From positions 1-64,000 of the forward strand of contig SEMN01000644.1 in NCBI GenBank assembly GCA_005408345.1: 64,000 bases of DNA, given 5' to 3'. The notes under the pieces are model-generated. The model had not been told where the DNA came from. It ran no database searches and saw nothing but the letters and a program-made list of their open reading frames with translations. The first letter of the stretch is position 1. The number at the start of each line of letters is the position of its first letter. Below, piece after piece: positions 23,501 through 33,497 of the stretch. This stretch comes from Macquaria australasica (lineage: Eukaryota; Chordata; Actinopteri; Centrarchiformes; Percichthyidae). The position numbers and the translations under genes were made by a program.

Positions 23501-26067
23501 CCTGTATGTAGACTGTAAGGCTCTGTCACGCACATGATTACAGGAACCTGTAGTTAATCAACAAAGTGCTTTAGACTGCGGGACAGCAAGATACTCATGC
23601 ATCCCATTTGTGTGTGCAGCCGACGAGTCCGGCAGCGACGAGGATTTCATGGTGGAGGACGATGATGACAGTGACTACGGTCGCTCCAAGAAGAGAGGCA
23701 AGAAGGTGATTCGACGGGGACGGCCGGACAAGAAGGAGAAGAAAAGCCCCAAACCCCGACTAAAGGCCACAGGTGAGAGCTCCAGTCTTTCTGCACACTT
23801 TGTTGGTTGGTTGTAAATCTACTCATGTATTTTTGATGATGTTAAACATTTTATTCATGTTATGTCAATAATTTAAGTTTATCAACTTAGTCGCTCTGAA
23901 TCATGACCTCCAGTAACGCATCAGGTAGCTGGTGAAGAATACGTGGTGCAAAGTGAGTGGCTACAGCTGTCGGATACATATTTAATCAAAAACATCATAT
24001 CTCTTGCCGCACATTCGTCTCATTTTCAGGTTTTATCTGTGGGTTGTGAACAATACTTGGGCTGCGACTCAGAACAAAAAGTAGTTATTGTTCAAGTTCT
24101 TTTGAACTCAAGTTGTAAAGGTTGAAAGCTGAATCCAAATGGATTTTAAAGGGATCTGAACCCGGATTGATATTTGGTGAAACACTCTGGAACCCCAAGC
24201 CTCATCACAGTAATAACCCACCTGATCATCTTGCTTTTAAATGTGATAAAAACATCCATACTTACTGTGTGTGTTACTGTGTTTAAAATGGCATTACTTT
24301 CTGTGAAGAGAGCATAATGACTTGTTATAACACAGTTTAGAACTTAATAATTAATAATAATAATTTAAGATCAGGTCTTGACCCAGGATTTGATTCCAGA
24401 TTTCATAGCCAAGACCTGATCTTTATATTTAGGAGACCTTATTTTCCACGAGCTACTTGATCCAAATACTGAAGTTTAAAAGCTTTAATTATTGATCTGA
24501 TAGGAATGAAAGGTAAACTGGAGAATGTGATTCCTGAAACAATCAGCTGGAGAGAGGACGTCTCACTCTGTTGGAGTTGTTGGAGCTACAGAAACACTCA
24601 TTCCCCCTTTCCACCAACACGAACCTAGTTCTAGTTCTGGGCTGGTGCTAGTGCCGGTTCGCAGTTGGTTAAACCTGCGAACCTTCTAAGAACCGGTTTG
24701 CTTTTCCACGGGCTAGAGATCCACATCATTATGTCACTGTATACGTCACACCAACTTCAAGCACAACAACAATGGTGAACTGCATCGTCTCTTTACAGGC
24801 AGACAACTATAAACAGCAACAAAAACAAACCTGTCCACTACACGTTATACAATGTTAGCCTTCTTTTGAGAAGCCAAATGTTAAGTGATGTTGGTAGGTG
24901 AGCCAATGTAGCAATGTTAGGATGTAGCATGCTAACGTTAGCAATTGTTACCAAGATTACCCTAGCTGGCTAGCTAGCTAGATGTTGGTCAGCTAACATT
25001 AACCAAGCAAGCATAGCTCCTAATTTCTCACAATGATGTTATGTTCGTAACATCCCCCCCAGCCCCTGACATAAGCGGTTCTTGGTTCTAGACCAGCAAA
25101 GTGTTGGTGCCGCTCTGGAACCAGTTTACCGGTTCTTTGGCTGTCAAAACGCGAAGTACTGATACTGGACCTCGAACTGCTTTGGTGGAAAAGGGTCATC
25201 AGTAGCAGCACTGCAACACAGCAGGCTGAGGAGGACCAAACACAGTAGAGTGCAGTAAAGAAAAGATCAGCTGTACTTCAGCGGATACCGATCCAGTAAA
25301 ATATGCCCAGGTCGGCCCTGATACCAATCTTTAGGACAGAGCAGTTTTATATCTAAATCAGTTTGTTTTTATGAATGATAGGTTTGTTGAATAATCAGTT
25401 TGCAGTTTGATAATTGCACTGTGGAAGATTTGTGTTTGATGTGGTGCATTAACTATAGCTAACTTAGCATCAAGACATCCAGCTCCTCACTAATAAACAC
25501 GTATTGTCTCGTTTCTGCAGTTCACAAACGACTGTTAAAAAGCACCATTTATGGTTTTACAGGGTGTTACATAGTGGAACTACATGTTGACACAGTTTGT
25601 CCGTCCAGTGCTTGTGCAGCTTCTCCACAAGCTGTCTGGTAAACTCACAGTGACCATAACAAGTTCCAGTTTGTTTGTTTGTTTTTTTCATTTCAGCAAA
25701 TGAGATACAACATGTTAATCAGCGAGCTGTAGAGGTGTTGGTAGGTGGATTCTTAGTGTGGAGAGAGCCAGCCTAGCTGCTTTCATCAATGAAACTGATG
25801 TGTCTTTTGTCCCCAGTGACCCCCAGCCCAATGAAAGGAAAGGGGAAGGGGCGCCCCAGCGCCAAGGCACTGGAGAAGAGCTCGCCCAAAGAGGAGGAAG
25901 AGGAGGACCCCGAGAGTCCCCTGGAGGAAGAGGAGGAGGAGGCAGAGAAGAAAGAGACCTCCCCCGCCCCCAAGACGACGAAGGAGGCTGTGGGAGGAGA
26001 GGAGGAGGAGGAAGACGAAGAGGAGGAGGATGGCTCAGAAGAGGAGGCACCCTCTGGAGAAGACTAG
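14570..26067 (+). CDS. nucks1: nucks1, nuclear casein kinase and cyclin-dependent kinase substrate 1 (8 coding exons)
   Basis: Exons: 14,570-14,586; 18,125-18,174; 18,799-18,889; 20,391-20,437; 20,571-20,723; 22,688-22,837; 23,620-23,772; 25,817-26,067. All have GT-AG junctions and join in one frame to 912 nt (303 aa plus stop; human is 243 aa). The protein opens MSRPVRNRKVVNYSQFNESD and ends EEEAPSGED, both near-identical to vertebrate NUCKS1. Known role: an abundant vertebrate nuclear, chromatin-associated phosphoprotein with many CK2/CDK sites, linked to transcription and homologous-recombination repair; RAD51AP1 is its paralogue. Visible features: alternating acidic runs (SDED, EEEEED) with basic patches, the conserved RQAASKAVSKQREILL segment, and two AT-hook-like GRP cores (RRGRPDKK, KGKGRPSAK). 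Most of the extra length over human is exon 5. The downstream neighbour slc45a3 matches the mammalian gene order. Confidence 0.97.
14587..18124 (+). other. nucks1: nucks1 intron 1
   Basis: Starts CpG-rich (to about 15.3 kb). At about 16.9-17.14 kb it holds a fragment ending GCAGTCTGACCAAGGCCTTA that looks like a MITE end. At about 17.44-17.47 kb there is a poly-C/(AC)n patch. Otherwise it is unassigned. Confidence 0.7.
18125..18174 (+). CDS. nucks1: nucks1 coding exon 2
   Basis: Acceptor TTCACAG|, donor |GTAAGA. Encodes NRKVVNYSQFNESDDA, the conserved N-terminal block with SQ and CK2-type sites shared with RAD51AP1. Confidence 0.95.
18799..18889 (+). CDS. nucks1: nucks1 coding exon 3
   Basis: Acceptor CTGTAG|, donor CAG|GTGAGC. 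Encodes EEYGDSKPKKVRAAPREPKH and on to NSQDDS. It is a basic segment corresponding to the human KKIRSSPREAKNKR region. Confidence 0.95.
18892..20390 (+). other. nucks1: nucks1 intron 3
   Basis: About 1.5 kb of unassigned DNA. Open frames at 19,079-19,588 on either strand have no family features and no splice support. Confidence 0.6.
20391..20437 (+). CDS. nucks1: nucks1 coding exon 4
   Basis: Acceptor GTTCCAG|, donor |GTAAGT. Encodes EESDDKLSKSKNDSA, an acidic Ser-rich piece like the human EDSEDKDVKTKKDDS. Confidence 0.92.
20571..20723 (+). CDS. nucks1: nucks1 coding exon 5 (lengthened acidic/basic block)
   Basis: Acceptor CTGCAG|, donor |GTAACC, 153 nt. It reads DDFGSDDEDNEFGEEEDEDG, then SDYEEKRGKK and a Lys/Arg-rich tail ending KRKRAA. 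Human NUCKS1 lacks an obvious equal of this block. It has the same length and phase as exon 7 and a similar acidic-to-basic layout. Confidence 0.92.
20724..22687 (+). other. nucks1: nucks1 intron 5
   Basis: About 2 kb. It contains a block at 21,964-22,070 repeated in direct orientation 7 kb downstream at 28,994-29,075. No coding exon was recognised. Confidence 0.65.
21964..22070 (+). repeat. Interspersed repeat copy shared with 28,994-29,075
   Basis: Shared words are GTGATGTCACTTGAGTCAGT, AACAATCTGTTGG and GAGTTAGAAAGAAGTGAGCT, then CCAGACCTCTG, in the same order and orientation as at 28,994. The short TGTCACTTGAGTCA core is AP-1-like by eye. The element family is not identified. Confidence 0.7.
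22688..22837 (+). CDS. nucks1: nucks1 coding exon 6
   Basis: Acceptor GTGTAG|, donor ACC|GTATGT. Contains the family signature RQAASKAVSKQREILL between acidic runs, which is shared with RAD51AP1. Confidence 0.95.
23620..23772 (+). CDS. nucks1: nucks1 coding exon 7
   Basis: Acceptor GTGCAG|, donor |GTGAGA, 153 nt. Encodes DESGSDEDFMVEDDDDSDYG, a basic run with an AT-hook-like RRGRP core, and KSPKPRLKAT; it is strongly conserved with human. Confidence 0.96.
23773..25816 (+). other. nucks1: nucks1 intron 7
   Basis: Contains the hAT-like MITE at 24,604-25,195. Just before exon 8 (25,716-25,776) there is a fragment of the AATTAGCCTAGCTTAGC-type repeat, also found at 36.87-37.34 kb and 44.9 kb. 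Confidence 0.7.
24604..25195. mobile_element. hAT-like MITE in nucks1 intron 7
   Basis: The ends are inverted: CCCCTTTCCACCAA at the left against TTTGGTGGAAAAGGG at the right. Subterminal sequences are also inverted (TTCTAGTTC…GGTTC against GGTTCTTGGTTCTAGACC). It has no coding capacity. No clean 8-bp target duplication was found, so the hAT assignment rests on terminal style only. Confidence 0.6.
25817..26067 (+). CDS. nucks1: nucks1 coding exon 8 and stop
   Basis: Acceptor CCCCAG|, stop TAG at 26,065-26,067. Encodes VTPSPMKGKGKGRPSAKALE, then long Glu/Asp runs, and ends SEEEAPSGED, the invariant NUCKS1 C terminus. The acidic run is longer than in human. Confidence 0.97.
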
Positions 26068-26094
26068 AAGATGGAAGCAGCTGAAGCCCATCGT

Positions 26095-26145
<51 letters not shown>

Positions 26146-28470
26146 AGCCGTTTTGTTTCTTTTGTTGCTCTGCATTTAGTTTTTTTTTTTTCTCCTTTTT
26201 CTTTTTGTTTCTTTTCTCCGGTGGCCTGGCTCAATGGTTTGGACTTTATCTTGTTTTGCTTCTCCCCCTCCAACCCAGACATTGTGCTCACGTGATCATA
26301 CGTAAGGAGTTTTCACAGCATCCAGCCTTACCCACCCTCCTGTCTTCAGCAGGTCTATTCTACATTTTAGTGTCTTTCAAAGAGCTCAGTGCTGGTGAGC
26401 ATCCGTCCTGAGTGTGAGCAGACCAGTTCACTTGTGTTTGCGTTTTTGTCCTCCCCTGAGTTTAGCAGGGATCGACACGACTGGCCACTGTTGACTTTAC
26501 TGATAGCTGCGATTACAGGGAGTATTGTTCAGAGCCTCTCAGTATCGGGAACTAAAGCAATGCGCACAGTGCTGAAGCCTCTCCCCTCTTTGGTACTTTG
26601 TGCTTTTAAACCAGGAGCATGTTTTAAATGTTAGGTAGTTTTAAAACCTTTCCATCTGTTCTTTCAGTTAAAGCAGCTTCTTTTAATTTGATTTTTAAAT
26701 GCCCCCCTGCTTGTTTCAGACTGTATTGGGCCCTGACCTTCTGCTGTGTGGCTGCTGCTTCATAGATGGGTGTGTTCTGTAGACTGGCGGAGTGGTGGGT
26801 CACCGCTGAGTGTTTGCTATGTGCCGGACTGCCACTATCACACGTTTCAGGCCAGCATGTGTGTGTTTTTATGTACTTGTGGGGTACTTTCTGTCAGAGG
26901 GTCTGGCCTTTTCTCTCTCAGCCCATCAGCTGCTTATGTGAAACGGTTTCTGTTGTTGTATGTTGTTCTTTCTAATGATGCACCATGCTATGTGAAGCAA
27001 CCCCACCCCTTTCACCCCCCTCCCTGCATGGCTGCAGCATCTTCTCAACATTCAAGCCCTTGTGCCAGGCCCCACTGAATCTGTTTTTATTTTTAAGAAA
27101 TGCAAGAAGAGATGATTCTTTTTTTCTTTTGAGAGTTCAAAAAATGAATGTTGTTATTTCTCCTGTTGGTTCATTGTTTTAATTCTCTATTCAGATTTTT
27201 TTTGTAATGTTTGTTTTTTAAGAAAAGAAATAAAATGTATCTTGATTTTAAAGAAAAAAAAGTTGACCCTATCCAATCTGTTCTGCCTGATGGTTGGACC
27301 AGCCACCCCTCCAGTCCTTTCATCCCCCCCGTACCATCAGTGTAATGGTTACTGTTGGTATCCATATCCATTTGTTTCTTTGAGCTTTTTGTTTGCCCAT
27401 CAGTATTTCTCAACATCTTTGAGTTCAGAATCATTGAGGCTCCGAAAAGATTGAACCAATGAAGTGGGCAGCTCAGTATATATATCCGCCCTTCATTTGT
27501 CTATTAATGCCTTAATTTTCATTGAGTTCAGTTTCACTAGTGGCTCTGATAACGTCGTTGGAGGCCTGAGAATGTTTTAGGTCTTTGCTACAAGCGGCAA
27601 ATTAGGCTTAGAACAAGTCAAGTATGATCAGCAGACCATTCAAAGCCATAAACGATCTCCAGACCAGAGACTCGGAGGTCAGGTGCAGCACCTGTGAGAT
27701 TGTCCTTTTTTGCGATAAGTAGTGTTTTGATGTCAAAGCAAAAAAAAAAAAAGAAAAAAGACAAAAAAGAAACACCTGCTATTGTGATCTTGGGAACATA
27801 AATTCGTTATTAGGTGTTCGTCAGGAGAAATTCTGATTGGTCCCAAGGCTGCAATAGAAACCAGTCCTGGATGTGAACAGGACACACTGGAACCAGTCCA
27901 TGGTTCAGAAGCACATTCAATAGTTTTACAACGGTCCTTATTAGCAGGTTAGTGTGTTTTTCTATGTTCAGGTCCTGAATTGGCACCAATCCTTAATGTC
28001 CTTTCAAGACGATTGGATATGAATAAGAAAGGTTTGTTTCTACCAATCCAAAGCTCAGAGAGCTGTTTGCAGTAGGATCAGATACTGTCCTGTAGTTCAC
28101 TCATCATCCCACAGGAGGCACATGGCACAAGGCTGTGAATTTCTCCTCTTTCATCCATTCTACGATTTCTTCTGTTGAACTGTTTTTGATGTTTTTTTTC
28201 TATCTACCTTCAGTTGTACTGGCGATGTAAATGTAAGCCAGGTTGTGATTCCTACAGGAGACCAAGTGGAGAAACCTTTGTCAGTAGCGAGGAAAAGGAA
28301 CGCTGAACTCTTGAATCATTTGCATGTTGTGGAAAGTGCGAAGCGATGATGATGCTGGTAATGGTAATGTTGTGGTCTTATAAAAAAAAGTATTAACGAT
28401 TATGTTGATAATGTTTTGGTTTCCCAGCTTCTAATAAAGGCAACCTACTTTTTATACGGATTTAACTACT
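26068..28470 (+). other. nucks1: nucks1 3' UTR with two poly(A) signals
   Basis: AATAAA occurs at 27,229-27,234 and again at 28,433-28,438, so short (about 1.2 kb) and long (about 2.4 kb) 3' UTRs are plausible. Long 3' UTRs are known for this gene in mammals. A (TC)n run starts about 30 nt after the stop. Confidence 0.7.
26098..26141 (+). repeat. (TC)n microsatellite in the nucks1 3' UTR
   Basis: About 21 TC units starting 31 bases after the stop codon. It is pyrimidine-only in the mRNA sense. Confidence 0.95.
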
Positions 28471-29552
28471 TGTTTTGTGATGTTGAGCTCTGTAATGTCA
28501 TGCGGTGGCTTTGGTTTGATATGATCAGCAGTACTCAGTATCTGTCACTCGGTGGCGCTGTGTGCAGTCTTCTGATCTGACTCATTTTACATCAGTTAAC
28601 AGCAAGAAGAATGTTATAGATTCACAGAGCCATGCGTAACCTCCATATACTGTGTTCCCCAATGAGAGATGAGCATCTGATATCCCCAGACACACCTCTG
28701 GACTTCTGGACTCCTGTATGTCTAAATACATGCACACACAAACGGTCATGAAAAAGGCGGCACTCCAGAGGTCAAAAACAGCAAAAGAATCACCTCATGT
28801 CCTGATCATTTTGTGAATTTTATTTTACTAATGGACTTGTCTGACATCAGAGTGTGTCGGCAGTGACAAAAGAAATGAATAAAAGATGAAAATTAAGGAA
28901 ACTGAGAGGCAAGCAGAGATGGGTGTTGGGGAGTGCTGCTGTGTATTTAGTGTCTCCAGAGGGAGCTGTGTGAAGTCTGAGAAATGTCCTCGAGTGATGT
29001 CACTTGAGTCAGTGTGGGTTGAAACAAAACAATCTGTTGGTAGAGTTAGAAAGAAGTGAGCTTACCAGACCTCTGCACATTACATACATTCAAACCCCAA
29101 AACACAACTAATACAGTACACAATATTGCACAGAACCCATTATACTCAGTGCAGTTTATTTCTTTCTCATGGGAGTAGTGAAGAATGCTGCAAGTACCTG
29201 ACAATTAAACAAATCATTTACCACCCATGTTACAGGTATGCATGCAAACATGCACCATTCTCACACCCCCAGACACTAATACAAATACATCACACAAATA
29301 CACTTTATTTCTCCATTATCAGAGATGTTTTTGTATCATCTTCAGTTTGAAATAGAAAACAGCTGCCTTCTTGTCTTGCATGTCTACTACTAATCTAAAT
29401 GAATGTCCTCCTGTTCTACAACAGCAAGGCACTTGAAGACGATAAAACATGATGAGACAATAAAACACATTAAAGTGTGAATAGTATACAAAATGCAGTG
29501 AAAGGTCACTGATAAGGATCAGTTCAAGTGCTGGGCTGTGCAGGGGAAGAAA
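28471..29552. other. Intergenic DNA between nucks1 and the DIRS remnant
   Basis: Holds the second copy (28,994-29,075) of the repeat seen in nucks1 intron 5. No gene-like frames. Confidence 0.6.
28994..29075 (+). repeat. Interspersed repeat copy shared with 21,964-22,070
   Basis: Same order and orientation of shared words as the copy in nucks1 intron 5, slightly shorter. Confidence 0.7.
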
Positions 29553-31745
29553 GGTTACCTGGTGTAACCCCAGTTCTATGAGTACATGCGAGGTCCTCTA
29601 ACGGGCTTTGCTATTGGTTTATCCCTCTCGAGGCTCCACCTCAGCACCTGAGGCTCCCTTCTGCAGGAGCGTGGCTACTGCCTCCTCCAAGATCACCCTC
29701 TCCTCTGTATCAGCGAGCGAGGTTTGAACAATGCCGCCGAACGCCGGGGGTCTGCGGCAGAATTACAGCGTAAAATCTGTAGCATTCTGTCTATCCAGGC
29801 AGAGAGAGGGCCGCAAAGCTGCACCCACGTCCAGTAGCGGTCCGTGAGCGGTCAAGCAACGGGATCGACGGGGAGAGCTAGATCGGGCCCGTCCATCCCA
29901 AACCTCCCAACTCGGGGAAGAGCGCACGGGTGGCCAGGCAGAAAGGGCTGTGACGCAGCTAAAGCTAACAACAAAGTCGCTGCCTCTCTCGCTCCATCCC
30001 CCGGTGAACCGATCGCTGAGGATGACGGGGCAATATCAAGATCGAGGCCAGGCAAAGCCACCGAGCTGCGCCATGGCCCGTAGTGCTCACTTAGCAAAGA
30101 AATAGTACTCCTGTGAGGGATGTCTCGTCTGGCACTGCACTCTGCTGTCGCAGTGTTATGACCGCCATCTTGCGTCCGGTTCATACACGACTGCACACGG
30201 CACTCACTTCTGATGTCATCTGCCAACATGGAGGGCTTAGAGCCAAAATGGTGGCGGCCAGCACCACTAACCGCACTAGCCATGCTACCGGGGTTTTGCA
30301 GCTCAACTTGAGGCTGCTTATGAACCTGAGATGAACCCAATGTGTGAGGATTATATGCCCATGATGACACCGTCTCGCCACCTTGGGTCGGGACAGTGTC
30401 AGCCGCGGTTTGAAAGACATGAGCGGCGGCGACTAGCAAGCCAGTGACACAAACAATTTATTAGCTGTCTTGCTAATGATTGAAAGATCACGGCTAACAG
30501 CAATAACATCTGAACCAACCTGTGTATCAGAATGTAAAGTGCTGGCGGGAAGGACGTCGCCTGTCCAGGATGACCCACGCTGGCAGTGGCTGCCCTGCCA
30601 GATCCCTCCCTGGGGCGATAACGCCGGCAGCCATCTGATGAGGCGGCTGGGGCCGGAACTGCTGCTGTCGTTGGCGAGGAGGAGGCTGCTGGGGACGGAG
30701 GTGCACACCCAGGTGCTCCGACGCCTTCTAGGTGCTCTCTAGACACCCGACCATCGCCTGGATGTCTGGGCCAAAGAGCGAGGCAGTGGAGAGGGGGGTG
30801 CTGAGGAGGAGGCCCTGCTCTTTGTCAGGCCCAGCCAGAGATGCCTGTGCCCCACCTGAGCCGCACACATCGTATGGCCGCCGTCAATGGCAAACGCCTG
30901 CGACATCTGCAGAAATGCGGCCGCCGTAGTCTGCACCTCAGTCACCTCCTCTGCAGAGAGCTCTGACTGCTGGTGAGTCAGACGATCCAACGAACCCGCC
31001 AGAAACGCCATATTGTTCGCCAGTGCCACCACCTGGTCAGCACCGGCGTAACAACGGTCGAAGAAGCCAGCCGTCATCCTGTTCCTCTCGGACGGGAGCA
31101 ACGGCCGACCTTGGTCGGGCCAAAAAGAGGCAGAGGGGACAAGGCAAACCCTGACCTCGTCTCTGATGGGGGGCACCCCCTAGCCCCACTCCCACCTCTC
31201 GACCATGGCATACGGCCCGTACGCCATGGCCGGGGGCTTGGCACCCAAGGGAGCGTTCCACTCCCGCTGTGAATGGCTGAAGACTGGCGCCATCTTGGGA
31301 ACCATGACGCAGGGATGAGGTCTACCATGCAGTTGACCAAGCAGGCCCGCGGTGAAATCCAGGACCTTGGCAGGAGGTTGGGGGGCAGTGGAGTGGCCAT
31401 CCTGGCTGCCGCAGACACGAACAAGCCGGGCAGGTCATCCAACGGATAACAGTGGTCAGCCGGCACCTCACCCCCCTCGTAGTCTCTGAAGAGAGCAGCC
31501 GGGTCCTCCTCCTCAAAGACACGACGATCGTCCCCCTCTTTGTAGCCAGCCCAGGATTTTCGTCTCAGCGACGCGCCCCCCGCCACCAGCGCCGGGCTAG
31601 CATGGAGGGAGCGAGCAGCCTCGGCAAACTGTACCTGACGCTCGCGCTCCTCCCTGGGGGGAGCGAGCAGCCTCGGCAAACTGTGCCAGTTAGAGGGCAG
31701 AGCATGTACGACATAGAACCAACGGGTGCTCTATGGTATCTTTGT
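29553..31745 (-). mobile_element. DIRS-type (tyrosine-recombinase) retrotransposon remnant: gag region and start of pol
   Basis: On the minus strand from about 31,680 leftward, a gag-like protein is spread over several frames (31,679-31,074; 31,176-30,739; 30,746-30,399). Phrases such as VVALANNMAFLAGSLDRL, QMSQAFAIDG, AAQVGHRHLWLGL and, one frame over, LSTASLFGPDI match the gag-like protein of fish DIRS elements. Near 29,760-29,620 (minus) the text FCRRPPAFGGIVQTSLADTE resembles the stretch just ahead of the DIRS reverse transcriptase. The left edge (GGTTACCTGGTGTAACCCCAG) resembles a DIRS terminal repeat. Reverse transcriptase, RNase H and the tyrosine recombinase are not present, so the copy is internally deleted and frameshifted. 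A 27-bp direct repeat (GAGCGAGCAGCCTCGGCAAA…) occurs at about 31,603-31,630 and 31,656-31,683. Confidence 0.7.
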
Positions 31746-31802
31746 ATCACCTTTATTTTTTGCATCTTTCTCTCTGCAATTTTCAGAGGGGTGGATTTCA
31801 AA

Positions 31803-33497
31803 TTAAAACTGCACTAAACATATTTTTTTCCACTAACAGTTGATCAAATAACTGTGTAATGTGAAAGGGGTCGCTCGTAGTGATGAACCCGCGGAGAATC
31901 ATCACCCAACTCTGCAGTTCCCATCACATCTACGGAGCGTTTTAGTTTATTTCAGCTCATTGTTTTGGTATGCAGACCAAAACCAGTTTAGCCAGTTTAC
32001 TGCTTTAATTCCCTTATTTCCAGCAGCAGCAGGTATGGAGTTAATTTTGTGTCTTTATTATGCAATCAAAAAAAATAGGTTTGAGAACAAAATTATTGAC
32101 ACTGCAATCAAAAAATGGTTTAGTTTTGCTTGCAAATCCAAAATTTTGCTTGCGAATCTAAAAGTTTTGCTTGCGAATCTAAAAGTTTTGCTTGCGAATC
32201 CAAAAGTTTTGCTTCCGGTTTAGCTGAATTCCGTGGGCGGGACCTACGCTGAAAAACGCAAGACACGTTTCTATTGGCCAGTCTCGATCAGAGTGACAGC
32301 TTGGCAACATCGGCAGTCAGTTAACGAGAGAGGGTGTTTTGAACTCATGGAGAAGAAGACCAGAGAAACTTAATATGCATGTATGTTTCTTTACACATAA
32401 CCACCGCCGTTTTAACGCACAGGCTTACCAGGGCTCAAGCCCCGCGGCCCGACGACGTCAAAGGGCCCACGAGGATCGGGGGAAAAAATTCACAGGGAGA
32501 AAAAAAAAGCTTGACTTTGTGTGGTACTCAGTCCCGACTGTGTGTGTGTGTGTGTGTAAGCGCATATGCGCTCATTATGTGTGAGAGGGATTGATACTGG
32601 CCTACAGTGAGCCGGTCTGTACCTTTTGGTGACACAATTTCTGTATCCAGTGTGCAAAATACAGGGGGCCACGCTGTGCCAGCTGTGCGTAATATGTAGT
32701 GCATGTAGATGCTTTTGTTTAATGATCTGTGCTGTTGTAATGGATTAAACAAATACATATTATTTTGTCAGCCTGTAGCTACTGGCCAATAGAAACGTGT
32801 CTTGCGTCTTTCAGCGTAGGTCCCGCCCACGGAATTCAGCTGAACCGGAAGCAAAACTTTTGGATTCGCAAGCAAAACTTTTGGATTCGCAAGCAAAACT
32901 AAACCATTTTTTGATCGCCGTGTCAATAATTTTGCTCTCAAACCTATTTTTTGATTGCATAATAAAGACACAAAATTAACTCCATAAGCAGGCAGCTACT
33001 TTCAGTTAAAAAGCTCTCATAAACCCACGGTACACTACCTGCTCAGCACCAAACGGCAGTCAGACAAAATTAGCGAATATCTGGTGAACATAATTAAGAA
33101 TAAAGGAGCTAAAAAGCCAGATATTTTTCTCAGGAGTAATATGTGAATATTAGACTTGGCCTCAAGCACGACTCCGAATGAATGCTATTAGTTACTCGGT
33201 GTCTGCTGGATGTGTAGCAAACGCGTTAGCCATAGCAACTTTATAAGTAGATAATATTAATGTGTTTACAGCTTGTTCTGCTGTTACCACATGCAGCTTT
33301 AAAATGTCTTACCAGTAATAATATCAATTATTGAAAGTGAAATTATCTTAAATTTGAACGTATACGGTCTTGATTTCAACATATTTTATCAGATTCTCTT
33401 TTTGTCAGAATTACTTCTGCAGCAGAATCTGGTGTTTTAACAGTTACTGCCCCCAAGTGGCCAAGAAAGAAAACAAAACCAATCAATGCAACTTTAA
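31803..33497. mobile_element. TTAA-flanked non-autonomous element (copy A), interrupted by a foldback element
   Basis: The element is 31,807-33,493, flanked by TTAA at 31,803-31,806 and 33,494-33,497. The ends are AACTGCAC and TGCAACT, diverged inverted repeats of the AGCTGCA type. Its internal words (GTGTAATGTGAAAGGGGT, TCGGTGTCTGCTGGATGTGT, ACAGCTTGTTCTGCTG, CAAGTGGCCAA) recur in order in the element at 58,211-59,032, so the two are copies of one family. Without the insertion at 32,036-32,984 the copy would be about 0.7 kb. Confidence 0.75.
32034..32986. mobile_element. 949-bp foldback MITE with 21-bp subrepeats (nested)
   Basis: Element 32,036-32,984, flanked by TA dinucleotides, which suggests a Tc1/mariner-type target. 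It is almost entirely a long inverted repeat: the left arm (about 32,036-32,283) is matched in reverse complement by the right arm (about 32,774-32,984). The terminal sequence is TGGAGTTAATTTTGTGTC. Within each arm is a tandem block of 21-bp units (TTTTGCTTGCGAATCTAAAAG), four in the left arm (about 32,127-32,215) and about three in the right. The spacer of about 490 bp has no coding capacity. It sits inside copy A of the TTAA element and is therefore younger. Confidence 0.85.

Noticed and set aside
25715..26050. Minus-strand Pro/Ser-rich open frame
   Set aside because: It is the complement of the Glu/Lys-rich last exon of nucks1, a shadow of a real exon.
29852..30439. 195-codon minus-strand frame as a host gene
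   Set aside because: It lies between DIRS gag and pol motifs, is GC-rich without domain features, and is best read as part of the decayed element.
32127..32215. Regular 21-bp repeats that resemble a small CRISPR array
   Set aside because: The units are directly abutting with no variable spacers, are mirrored in inverse orientation at about 32,850-32,905, and lie in vertebrate DNA. They belong to a foldback element.
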